This document shows positions 52,785 to 59,722 of a DNA stretch of 64,000 bases, piece after piece. This DNA comes from Bacillota bacterium. Lineage in GTDB: Bacteria > Bacillota > Clostridia > Christensenellales > UMGS416. The stretch lies in NCBI GenBank assembly GCA_023410875.1, contig JAEYPH010000019.1:1-64000 (forward strand), given 5' to 3'. The position numbers were made by a program, and so were the translations under genes. The notes beneath the pieces are model-generated. The model saw nothing but the letters and a program-made list of their open reading frames with translations, did not search any database and was not told the origin of the DNA. Position 1 is the stretch's first letter. Every line of letters starts with the position of its first letter.

Positions 52785-53862
52785 TGTCGTTGCCTCCTTT
52801 GGCCGCGCGGCGCTCACCCAGGCGGGCGATTTGCCTCTTCCACCAGCGGGCCGACAGCAGCGTGTCGGTCAGCGCAAGTTCCCTGGTGCCCAGCAAGCCC
52901 TGGGGGCGGAAGATCATCATCAGGATGAGCAGCAGCGGATAGATCACCAGACGATAGCTGGAGAGCTCCAGCGGAAACTGAACGCCGCCCAGGTCGATGG
53001 GGATCGTGGGCAGATTGCGCAGCACCGTCTCCTGCAGCAGCACCACGACGAAGCCTGCGGTCACCGTGCCCGTCAGAGACCCGAGGCCTCCGAACACGAC
53101 GATGACCAGGAAGTCCATGGACTTCAGGAATGTGAAGCTGCCGGGGTTGAGATATCCATAGTGGCCGGCAAACAGCGATCCGGCGATGCCGGCCAGCAAT
53201 GTGGACAGCGTAAACGCGTAAACCTTGGTGTAGTAGACATTGATGCCCATGGCTTCGGCGGCGATTTCATCGTCGCGCACCGACAGGATGGCCCTGCCGT
53301 GGGAACTGGTCAGCAGGTGGGCCAACGCCAGAATAGCCAGCACCATGAACAAAGACACCCATACGAAGTTGCTAAGCGTCTGGTTGCCAAGAAAGTTGGC
53401 GATGCTGGGGATGCCCATCATACCGGCGGCTCCGCCGGTCAGCTTATCCAGATTGTTGAGCACCACGCGGATGATCTCGCCGAACCCCAGCGTCACGATG
53501 GCCAGATAGTCTCCGCGCAGCTTGAGGGCCATGGAGCCGAAGATCAGGCCCACCAGAGCGGTGAACAGCGAAGCCAGCACCAACGCAGGAAACATCGGAA
53601 AACCGGCCTTGAGCATGATGGCCGTGCCGTATGCGCCCACGGCCATGAAGCCCGCGTGGCCCAGCACCAGCTGGCCGGACATGCCGGTGACCAGATTCAG
53701 TCCCAGCGCCACGATGATGTTGATGCTGGCCGTGGTCAAAACGGTGGTCACATAATCGTTGAACACGCCCAACGACGCGAGGGCCACGATGACGCCATAG
53801 ACGACGAAGATAAAAGCAACCTGCTTGCCCAGGCGTTGAAACAGACTTCCCTTGCTCTTCAT
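52771..53862 (-). CDS. livM: Branched-chain amino-acid ABC transporter permease LivM
   Basis: A 363-residue permease with about nine to ten membrane segments. It has the LivM block GLNLVTGMSGQLVLGHAGFMAVGAYG, TLGFGEIIRVVLNNLDKLTGGAAGM, and VRDDEIAAEAMGINVYYTKVYAF (EAA-like loop). The C-terminal tail is basic. It overlaps livG by 14 bases and starts 12 bases after livH. Confidence 0.95.
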
Positions 53863-53874
53863 TTCAACACCTCC

Positions 53875-54798
53875 TTACACTTTCTCACGGGTCAGCTTAC
53901 CCAGAATGCCGGTTGGCCGCAGATACAGCACGATGATCAGGATGGCAAATACGATGCCATCCGCCCACAGCGAGGAGATATAGCCCTTGGTCAAGGACTC
54001 CACCAGGCCGATCAGCAGGCCGCCCAGCATGGCGCCGGGTACGCTGCCGATACCGCCCAATACCGCCGCGATGAAGCATTTGAGGCCCGGCATGATGCCC
54101 ATATAAGGGTTGATCTGCGGGAAGGAGAACGCGTAGAGAATGCCCGCGGCGGCGGCCAGCGCCGCGCCGATGGCAAAGGTGAAGCTGATGACAAAATCCA
54201 CCGGGATGCCCATGAGCTTCGCAGCGTTCATATCGAAGGAAACAGCGCGCATGGCCTTGCCCATGCGGGTGTAATTGACGATGTAATTGAGCACGATCAT
54301 CAGCACGACAGCGGTCAGCATGACAAACACATGCATCGGCGCAATGTGCAGCCCCGTAACGTTTTCGATGCCGGCGCTGATCTGCTGGAACGGATAGAGG
54401 ATCGCATCCCCCAACTGCGGATATTGCCGCGGGTTGGGGCCGATGAAGGGCAGCGTCTTGCTGCCGTTCTCCAGGAACATGGAAACGCCGATGGCCGTGA
54501 TCAGCGCGTTGAGCCTGGGCGCGTTGCGCAATGGTTTATAGCATGTTTTCTCCATGAAGATGCCGATGGCGGCGCAGCCGGCCATGGCCACCAGGAATGC
54601 CACCACGCTCAGCCACAACGGCATGGAGCTCCCCACCAGCACGAAGTAGGCCATATAAGCGCCCAGCATCAGAATATCTCCATGAGCAAAGTTGATCAGC
54701 TTCACGATGCCGTACACCATCGTGTAGCCCAGGGCGATCAGCGCGTAAATGCTGCCGATGGTGAGCCCTATAAAGAGATAACTCAGTAACTTTTCCAT
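53875..54798 (-). CDS. livH: Branched-chain amino-acid ABC transporter permease LivH
   Basis: A 307-residue permease: GLTIGSIYALIALGYTMVYGIVKLINFAHGDILMLGAY is the LivH N-terminal hallmark in two halves, then VSFDMNAAKLMGIPVDFVISFTFAIGAALAAAAG, and GIMPGLKCFIAAVLGGIGSVPGAMLGG. GAGGTGG precedes the ATG at 54798. Confidence 0.95.
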   Translation of the reverse strand: MEKLLSYLFIGLTIGSIYALIALGYTMVYGIVKLINFAHGDILMLGAYMAYFVLVGSSMPLWLSVVAFLVAMAGCAAIGIFMEKTCYKPLRNAPRLNALITAIGVSMFLENGSKTLPFIGPNPRQYPQLGDAILYPFQQISAGIENVTGLHIAPMHVFVMLTAVVLMIVLNYIVNYTRMGKAMRAVSFDMNAAKLMGIPVDFVISFTFAIGAALAAAAGILYAFSFPQINPYMGIMPGLKCFIAAVLGGIGSVPGAMLGGLLIGLVESLTKGYISSLWADGIVFAILIIVLYLRPTGILGKLTREKV

Positions 54799-54899
54799 CG
54801 ATCCACCTCTTACCCTTGCCTTGCACGAGGGAAGCGCGAAACACGATGTTCCGCGCTTCCCCCCATCAAACAATTAGTTTTGTAACTCAGCCGATGCCA

Positions 54900-56099
54900 T
54901 CACGGATCGACCGTGGCAAAGTACTTGGCGGCCAGCTTGCCGTCTTCACCCTTGACGAGGGTTACGATCACGGCGGACTTCACAGGGTTGCGGCTGGCGT
55001 CGAAGGAGATGGTGCCGGTGACGAACTTGCCGGTGACGGCCTTCATGGCGTCACGTACCTTGGCCTTGTCGGTGGAACCGGCGGCGGTGATGGCCTTGGC
55101 TACGATCTGCATGGCGTCATAGCCCAGAGCGGCCAGAGCGTTGGGGATTTCCTTCTCGCCATAGGCAGCAGTGTACTTCTTGACGAAGGCCACAACGTCC
55201 GCGTCGGTGGCGCCGGGGTCATAGTGGTTGGAGAAGTAGGAACCGGCAACTTCGAGGCCGGCGTTGCCGACGATGCCGTCCCAGCCGTCGCCACCCAGCA
55301 TGATGACGTCGGTCAGACCAGCGTCACGGACCTGCTTGGTGATCAGGGCATCCTTGGCATAGTAGTCGGGCAGGAAGATGATCTCGGGAGCGCTTTCCTT
55401 GACCTTGGAGATGATGACGGAGAAGTCCGCATCGTCCTTGGTGTAGGCTTCCTTGGCGGTGATGGTGCCGCCGCCGGCGGTGAAGGCCTTCTCAAACTCG
55501 GTGGCCAAACCCTTGGAATAGTCGTTGCCATTGTCAAAGAGGATGGCGGCCTTGGTCTTCTTGAGATTTTCGAGGGCGAACTTGCCGCATACGGTGCCCT
55601 GGAAGGGATCGATGAAGCAGGTGCGGAAGATGTAGTCGCCGATCGGGGTCACGGCCTCATTGGTGGAGGCGGTCGTGATCAGCGGGATGCCGTCCTTCTG
55701 GGCCAGCGGCGCGATGGCCAGCGTGCACTTGGAAGCCACGGAACCGATGATGACGTCGACCTTGTCCTGGGAGGTCAGCTTCTTGTAGCAGTCCACGGAC
55801 TTTTCGGGGGTGTTCTCGTCGTCGGCGAGGACGAGCTCAACCTGCTTGCCATTGATGCCACCGGCCGCGTTGATCTCGGAGATGGCAATCTTGATGGCGT
55901 TGGACGTGGATACACCATACACGGAAACGTCGCCGGTCATGGGCATGATGGCGCCGATCTTGATGGTGCCGCCGGAGGCGGCGGGGGCGGCGCTGGTTGC
56001 GGCGGATCCGGTGGGTTTGGTCGTCTGGCAACCGGCCAGAACCAGGCCCACCACCAGCGTCAGAACGACGGCCAAGGCGAGTGCGCGGGTCTTCTTCAT
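54900..56099 (-). CDS. livK: Branched-chain amino-acid binding lipoprotein LivK/LivJ
   Basis: A 399-residue periplasmic-binding-fold type I lipoprotein. The signal ends at lipobox LAGC (Cys24), followed by a Ser/Ala linker, then IKIGAIMPMTGDVSVYGVSTSNAIKIAISEINAAGGINGK, LVLADDENTPEKSVDCYKKL and the hinge region DNGNDYSKGLA. AAGGAGGAG sets the start at 56099. It heads the liv operon and is separated from livH by 101 bases. Confidence 0.95.
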   Translation of the reverse strand: MKKTRALALAVVLTLVVGLVLAGCQTTKPTGSAATSAAPAASGGTIKIGAIMPMTGDVSVYGVSTSNAIKIAISEINAAGGINGKQVELVLADDENTPEKSVDCYKKLTSQDKVDVIIGSVASKCTLAIAPLAQKDGIPLITTASTNEAVTPIGDYIFRTCFIDPFQGTVCGKFALENLKKTKAAILFDNGNDYSKGLATEFEKAFTAGGGTITAKEAYTKDDADFSVIISKVKESAPEIIFLPDYYAKDALITKQVRDAGLTDVIMLGGDGWDGIVGNAGLEVAGSYFSNHYDPGATDADVVAFVKKYTAAYGEKEIPNALAALGYDAMQIVAKAITAAGSTDKAKVRDAMKAVTGKFVTGTISFDASRNPVKSAVIVTLVKGEDGKLAAKYFATVDP

Positions 56100-56672
56100 G
56101 TACGTTTCTCCTCCTTGATGCGATAAATGGTGAAGAAATAGCATTCCCCGAGTGAACCGCCATTGCTTCACCATTTGTTATACAAGAAGCTATCACATCC
56201 CATGCATGATGTCAAGCATAAAGTATATTAAATATGAAGGAACGAACGCATCTTCTAGCAAAATAAAAGGAAAATAACGATAGCAAACAGGTAAAGTTGA
56301 AGTTTGGCGCATGTATGTGCGTGTAAAGTTGCATTTTCATAGCATCCAGCTGGGGGAACTGCAACTTGCGCCTACAAAAATATGCAAAGAGCCCTCTCCC
56401 CATCCGTTCCCCGTCACCGTGGGAGAGGGAGATAGATAAATGGAGCAAAGGTATAGCACCGATAACCGATGGCGGATTCATTCCGCCGAGGAAACTGAAG
56501 ATCGAATGAGGATATTACCGAACCGCCCGCAGGCGTCTGGCGCTTTTTTTACAAATAGAAAATGATGAAACGAGGTCGCCTGCCGACGGTTATCGGCAGG
56601 CGACAAGAGATAACAGGAAAGGACGTCTGAATCGCCTAGGCGCATCAGCGCCGACGGCGAACAGTGTGGAGT
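56100..56672. other. 573-base intergenic region between livK and the ferredoxin gene
   Basis: No gene is supported. The livK side is AT-rich; on the minus strand TTGACA (56210-56215) with TAGCTT 17 bases on is a possible livK promoter. Two hairpins stand out: CCCTCTCCC/GGGAGAGGG around 56393-56430, and a perfect 12-bp stem GTCGCCTGCCGA/TCGGCAGGCGAC at 56575-56604, which lies beyond the ferredoxin stop and may terminate it. A T7 run follows GCGC at 56541. Confidence 0.45.
56575..56604. terminator. Perfect 12-bp hairpin after the ferredoxin gene
   Basis: Arms GTCGCCTGCCGA and TCGGCAGGCGAC with a six-base loop, 69 bases past the ferredoxin stop on the minus strand. The U-tract is poor (CTCGTTTCATCATTTTC), so termination is likely but not certain. 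Confidence 0.5.
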
Positions 56673-56861
56673 TTACTCCACACTGATGACACTTACGGGG
56701 CAACCCTCGGCAGCCTCCTGTGCGGAGTCCTCGGCGCCGGCGGGCACTGTGTCCACATACACCTCCGCCTTGCCATCGTCGGCCATGCGGAACACCTCTG
56801 AGCAGACTTCAGGGCACAGGCCGCAGGAAATGCAGCCATCCCGATCGATGCTGGCCTTCAT
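56673..56861 (-). CDS. Single-cluster [4Fe-4S] ferredoxin
   Basis: A 62-residue ferredoxin. Cluster ligands are Cys10, Cys13 and Cys16 (CISCGLC) plus the distal Cys in EGCPVSVI; an additional Cys20 follows the first motif. The acidic surface is typical of small electron carriers. The start at 56861 has AAGGAAGG; the frame upstream is unsupported. Monocistronic. Confidence 0.92.
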   Translation of the reverse strand: MKASIDRDGCISCGLCPEVCSEVFRMADDGKAEVYVDTVPAGAEDSAQEAAEGCPVSVISVE

Positions 56862-56944
56862 AGAAACACCTTCCTTCGCATTTGTTGAGGATAGTATAAC
56901 CCACACTCAGGCCGGGAAACAGTATTCAAGGCAACATTTATACG

Positions 56945-57033
56945 ACGGCAAATAAACATCGCACTCCAAATGTTTATTTGCCGTTGTAACCCCTTTGAGG
57001 GGTGGCAGCTAAATGTCGAAACATTTAGCTGCC
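56945..57033. repeat. Array of three consecutive perfect hairpins upstream of degV
   Basis: Stem 1: ACGGCAAATAAACA/TGTTTATTTGCCGT (14 bp, 56945-56984, 12-base loop). Stem 2: ACCCC/GGGGT (56989-57003). Stem 3: GGCAGCTAAATGT/ACATTTAGCTGCC (13 bp, 57004-57033, CGAA tetraloop). They are almost back to back. Stems 1 and 3 share the GGC(A)...AAATA/GT pattern, which suggests an ancient duplication. None is followed by a U-tract, so simple termination is unlikely. Confidence 0.7.
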
Positions 57034-57046
57034 GGGGTGAAAATGA

Positions 57047-57075
57047 TTGACCCACCATCGGTTCCCTGATATGCT
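57047..57075 (+). promoter_or_regulatory. degV promoter
   Basis: TTGACC (57047-57052), 17-base spacer, TATGCT (57070-57075), 33 bases before the degV start and 14 bases after the three-hairpin array. Confidence 0.6.
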
Positions 57076-57108
57076 TAGCATATAAAACTATCTTGAAGGA
57101 CGGAACTT

Positions 57109-57936
57109 ATGAGACCCATTCAGATCGTCTGCGACAGCACCGCTGCCTTCACCGCCGAAGAGATCCAACGCATGGGGCTTGAGGTCGTTCCGCTTAGTTT
57201 CCAGTTCAACGGTGAATCCATAGAAGAGGGCCTTCCGAACACCTATTCTGCCTTTTATGAAAAGCTTGCCGCGTCCAAGGCGTTTCCCACGACGTCTCAA
57301 CCGCCGGTCTCACGCTTTCAGGATGTGTTCGAGCGGGCGCTGTCTTTGGGCCGGGATGTGGTGGCCGTGCTGCTGTCCGGCGGGCTCAGCGGCACCTGCA
57401 GCTCCGCGCAGGTGGCCGCGGAACACACCGATCCCAGCCGCATCACGGTCATTGATTCCCAGAGCGCCGTTGCGGGCTTAAAGAACCTGGTGACAGCCGC
57501 CTGGTTGGGCGCTCGAGCGGGAAACACCGCTGCGGACATAAAAGCCATGGTCGAGGAGCGCGCCGGGCGCACCGGCATCGTGTTCACCGTGGGCGACCTG
57601 CTGTATCTCAAGCGCGGCGGGCGGCTGAACAACTCTCAATACTTTGTGGGCAAGCTGCTCAACATATTGCCCCTGTTGACGCTGCGCGAAGGAAAGATCT
57701 ACCCGCAGGCCAAGGTCAAGGGCATAAAGGCCATGCTTTCCGCGCTGCAGCAGGCCGCGCCGGACAACACGCTGGGCATCACGCTGCTGCACATCAACAA
57801 TCCGGAGGCTGTGGACACGCTGCGCGGCCTGCTATTGGAGCGCTTCCCCGGCCTGACCATCGGTGTGGAGCCCATCAGCCCGGTCATCGGCTGCCACCTG
57901 GGGCCCGGCGCTCTGGGGTATTGCTTCCACTGGTAG
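57109..57936 (+). CDS. DegV family fatty-acid-binding protein
   Basis: A 275-residue DegV/FakB-type protein: IQIVCDSTAAFT at the N-terminus, TSQPPVSRFQDVFERAL (fatty-acid carboxylate-binding Ser/Thr), LLSGGLSGTCSSAQVAAE, VIDSQSA, and VGDLLYLKRGGRLNNSQYFVGKLLNILPLL. FakB-type members present fatty acid to the kinase FakA, which is not encoded here. GAAGGA precedes the ATG. Its last 105 bases overlap the end of the convergent GyrI-like gene. Confidence 0.92.
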   Translation: MRPIQIVCDSTAAFTAEEIQRMGLEVVPLSFQFNGESIEEGLPNTYSAFYEKLAASKAFPTTSQPPVSRFQDVFERALSLGRDVVAVLLSGGLSGTCSSAQVAAEHTDPSRITVIDSQSAVAGLKNLVTAAWLGARAGNTAADIKAMVEERAGRTGIVFTVGDLLYLKRGGRLNNSQYFVGKLLNILPLLTLREGKIYPQAKVKGIKAMLSALQQAAPDNTLGITLLHINNPEAVDTLRGLLLERFPGLTIGVEPISPVIGCHLGPGALGYCFHW

Positions 57937-58407
57937 CCAGAACTCCACATGGATCATGCCGTCGCCGGCGTCGGGGAGATATACCTCCATCTCCGGCGCG
58001 GCGCGGTGGCGCAGGCCCGATTGGGGCAGCCATCGCTCAAAGGCCAGCATCTCCGCTTCCACCAGCGCGTCGGGCATGATGCCCTGATTGCGGAAAATAG
58101 CCCACTCCCCCGCCGGTATGTGGAAGCTCTCGCATCCCTCCGGCGCTTCGCCTTCCGCCCCTATACAATAATAGAAGTTACGGACGGCTGGGTCCTCCCG
58201 AATCAGCGACACCCCCAGAATCGTTCCGCCGGTCACCGCTCCGGGTAACCCGCCGGTGGCCCGATGAAGTGCCTCCAAATGTCCGTTTACCCTACACTCA
58301 GCCCAGAATCGTCCAAAAGGCTCGTTGCTGGGCCCTTCGCCGCCGATCCATGTCGATTTGCCCGTCACTAAGAAGCCCGGCTTGTGCTCCACCCTGATCT
58401 GTACCAT
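57832..58407 (-). CDS. GyrI-like (AraC effector-binding) small-molecule-binding domain protein
   Basis: A 191-residue stand-alone SOUL/GyrI-like domain: IRVEHKPGFLVTGKSTWIGG, FRFWAECRVNGHLEAL-type helix, and HIPAGEWAIFRNQG, followed by a second half ending MIHVEFWLPVEAIP. The domain is complete by about residue 157. The remaining 34 residues are read from the antisense of degV and look unlike the family, so the stop may have been displaced. AAAGGCGG precedes the ATG at 58407. Confidence 0.78.
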   Translation of the reverse strand: MVQIRVEHKPGFLVTGKSTWIGGEGPSNEPFGRFWAECRVNGHLEALHRATGGLPGAVTGGTILGVSLIREDPAVRNFYYCIGAEGEAPEGCESFHIPAGEWAIFRNQGIMPDALVEAEMLAFERWLPQSGLRHRAAPEMEVYLPDAGDGMIHVEFWLPVEAIPQSAGPQVAADDRADGLHTDGQAGEALQ

Positions 58408-58559
58408 CGTTGCATACCGCCTTTTACTAGATGATACAGAGCTTAGCAGCCAACCATCCCGTGGACAAACCGCGCCTGGGACCAGGCTCGCCGCCCCCAT
58501 GCTCTGGCGCGCCCGGCGCTTGCGCCCAAGTCTTCTTTCGCATCTTTATAAGCATTTGG

Positions 58560-58676
58560 TTGACAAGCGGCGGCTTTTTCTGTATCATACACTCGTTCCA
58601 GGGCAGATTAGATCAGAACGTGGTTTTCTCTGGAGCTCTAACGGTTAGCATCCCTAACCAACCACATCTGGTTTTT
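58560..58676 (+). ncRNA. Candidate small RNA A
   Basis: A good sigma-A promoter, TTGACA (58560-58565), 17-base spacer, TATCAT (58583-58588). About 70 bases on are stems GGTTAG/CTAACC (58643-58659) and AACCA/TGGTT with TTTTT (58660-58676). The predicted transcript is about 80 nt with no start codon preceded by a ribosome binding site. The final stem is only 5 bp, so termination is uncertain. Confidence 0.35.
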
Positions 58677-58711
58677 CCATCTTTACCGAAACCACTACAT
58701 ATTGTATTTTA

Positions 58712-58776
58712 TTGACATCTTTCTTACAGGTTGTTTACAGGTCGTTCATGGTTTGTTCACAAAGCTTGACTATACT
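58712..58776 (+). promoter_or_regulatory. PhoP-box-like direct repeats and -10 element
   Basis: TTGACA (58712), TTACAG (58724), TTACAG (58735), TTCATG (58745) and TTCACA (58756) lie 10-12 bases apart, each resembling the TT(A/C/T)ACA hexamer bound in tandem by PhoP of Bacillus. A -10 TATACT (58771-58776) follows with no -35 at the usual distance, as in PhoP-activated promoters. Confidence 0.45.
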
Positions 58777-58782
58777 CAAGGT

Positions 58783-58882
58783 GCAGTCAGCGATGGCGAG
58801 GGTCATCTGAGACGGCAGCAGTGCTTTTTCATTACAATCCTCCTTACTCCTGCCCGGTGTCACAGCCGGGCATCTTTATTTT
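58783..58882 (+). ncRNA. Candidate small RNA B downstream of the PhoP-box-like promoter
   Basis: A transcript starting near 58783 would end at the hairpin TGCCCGG/CCGGGCA (58851-58872) plus TCTTTATTTT, giving about 100 nt. The interior (GGTGCAGTCAGCGATGGCGA...) has no open frame with a ribosome binding site. It fits no riboswitch class I know. Confidence 0.4.
58851..58882 (+). terminator. Intrinsic terminator of candidate RNA B
   Basis: A seven-base stem TGCCCGG/CCGGGCA with an eight-base loop followed by TCTTTATTTT on the plus strand. Confidence 0.7.
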
Positions 58883-58939
58883 CGCCGCCGGCACGGTGGT
58901 GCCGTCGGCGATCTGGAGTCCCTGTTAAGAGGATACGGA

Positions 58940-59022
58940 ATCTCCCGGCGTCTCACCTGCGAGTGACCAGTAATGCGCAAGCGCATTACCTGACGGATAA
59001 CCGTCGCCGGGAGATGATTTTT
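58940..59022 (+). other. Three-armed structured element ending in a U-tract
   Basis: An 11-bp closing stem ATCTCCCGGCG/CGCCGGGAGAT (58940-58950, 59005-59015) encloses three hairpins: TCAC/GTGA, GTAATGCG/CGCATTAC around a CAAG loop, and GACGG/CCGTC around ATAA. The second half is followed by GATTTTTT. At 76 nt it has tRNA-like size, but the arm lengths and loops do not fit a tRNA. Confidence 0.5.
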
Positions 59023-59151
59023 TGTCCGTCTCACATTTGCTTTTTGGTAACGGGGATCGCCTGTTGGCGGGTCTTAGTGAACGATTCTTACTGATCGTGC
59101 ATTGCCTCCGCCGGATGAACCGTCGTCGGCATCGGGCACATACTTCGTACT

Positions 59152-59239
59152 GTCATTCTGAGCGCAGCGAAGAATCCCCCATACTAATAACGGCAGCTTC
59201 TCGGGGGATTCTTCGGGCGCTATGCGTCCTCAGAATGAC
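59152..59239. repeat. Long imperfect palindrome of a widespread intergenic repeat type
   Basis: Ends GTCATTCTGAG (59152-59162) and CTCAGAATGAC (59229-59239) are perfectly inverted, and so are the inner CGAAGAATCCCCC and GGGGGATTCTTCG. Sequences of this kind are often annotated as false proteins containing HSERSEES and occur in many bacterial phyla. It is an intergenic repeat, not a gene. Confidence 0.8.
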
Positions 59240-59271
59240 CGAACCAGATAAGCACTCCTAATTTTGGGGGT

Positions 59272-59336
59272 CCGAAGGTTTCCAAAGGGCGACCGGAAAG
59301 CCCTTTGGTCGCACCCGCAGGTGCGAAACCCCTCCC
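59272..59336 (+). repeat. Dispersed double-hairpin repeat, copy 3
   Basis: CCAAAGGGC/GCCCTTTGG (9 bp) then TCGCACC/GGTGCGA (7 bp, loop CGCA). Compared with copies 1 and 2, a G-C pair in the second stem is replaced by an A-T pair on both arms. It ends two bases before the stop of the minus-strand ferritin-like gene. Confidence 0.85.
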
Positions 59337-59337
59337 T

Positions 59338-59649
59338 CTACTGTAAAGGAGCCTGAAAGTTACTTGCCTGCTGCTGTGCAACAGCATTCTTGCCCTTCTC
59401 TATCGCCTGCCCCTCCTTGGGGCACAGCAGCGCGATGAGCTGCTGCAGCTCTCCGATATGCTGGCGCTCCTCATCGGCGATGTGAAAGAGCACCTTGCGC
59501 ACGCGTTCGTCGTTGGTGGATATCGCGTGGGCCTCGTAACCGATGACCGCCTCAAACTCGTTGATGACATCCACCCGCAGCGCCTGCACCAAGTCGTCGG
59601 GCGATACGCCCTGCGCGTTGCCTATAAAAGGATTTCCCAAAACTGCCAT
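59338..59649 (-). CDS. Short ferritin-like protein (EncFtn-sized)
   Basis: A 103-residue, mainly two-helix protein. Putative iron ligands are Glu31 in VINEFEAVIGYEAH, then Glu61 and His64 in DEERQHIGEL (ExxH). This arrangement and length are those of encapsulated ferritins, which build a ferroxidase site from two subunits. No encapsulin gene is in the window, and the C-terminus (NFQAPLQ) lacks an obvious encapsulin-targeting peptide. Alternatives are other small ferritin-like or rubrerythrin-like proteins. GGGAGG precedes the ATG. Confidence 0.7.
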   Translation of the reverse strand: MAVLGNPFIGNAQGVSPDDLVQALRVDVINEFEAVIGYEAHAISTNDERVRKVLFHIADEERQHIGELQQLIALLCPKEGQAIEKGKNAVAQQQASNFQAPLQ

Positions 59650-59722
59650 GATTGCCCTCCCAAGTGTTTTGCCGGTAGCATGCGCAACGGCTGGCAGTTT
59701 ATGCGTGAAATGGTTGGTGGGT

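Larger units (their letters stand above)
58408..59337. other. 930-base non-coding region dense in RNA-like structure
   Basis: No convincing gene lies here; short frames on the plus strand have no ribosome binding site. In order it holds a plus promoter and short hairpin terminator (58560-58676), PhoP-box-like repeats with a -10 and a terminator (58712-58882), a hairpin (58883-58910), a three-armed structure (58940-59022), a long imperfect palindrome (59152-59239), and copy 3 of the double-hairpin repeat (59272-59336). Confidence 0.6.

Noticed and set aside
56440..56560. Riboswitch on the plus strand ending at the T7 run near 56541
   Set aside because: GGCGGA/TCCGCC and a T-run are present, but the final stem is only about four pairs, no known class matches, and no plus-strand gene follows until degV.
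58940..59015. tRNA gene
   Set aside because: The size and three arms suggested one, but the closing stem is 11 bp, the loops are four to six bases, and there is no T-loop or anticodon arm geometry.
58702..59094. 130-residue plus-strand frame
   Set aside because: It runs through the PhoP-box-like repeats and two hairpins, has no ribosome binding site, and its translation has no protein-like pattern.
59022..59261. 79-residue protein containing CHSERSEES
   Set aside because: This is the translation of a widespread palindromic repeat, not a gene. There is no ribosome binding site.
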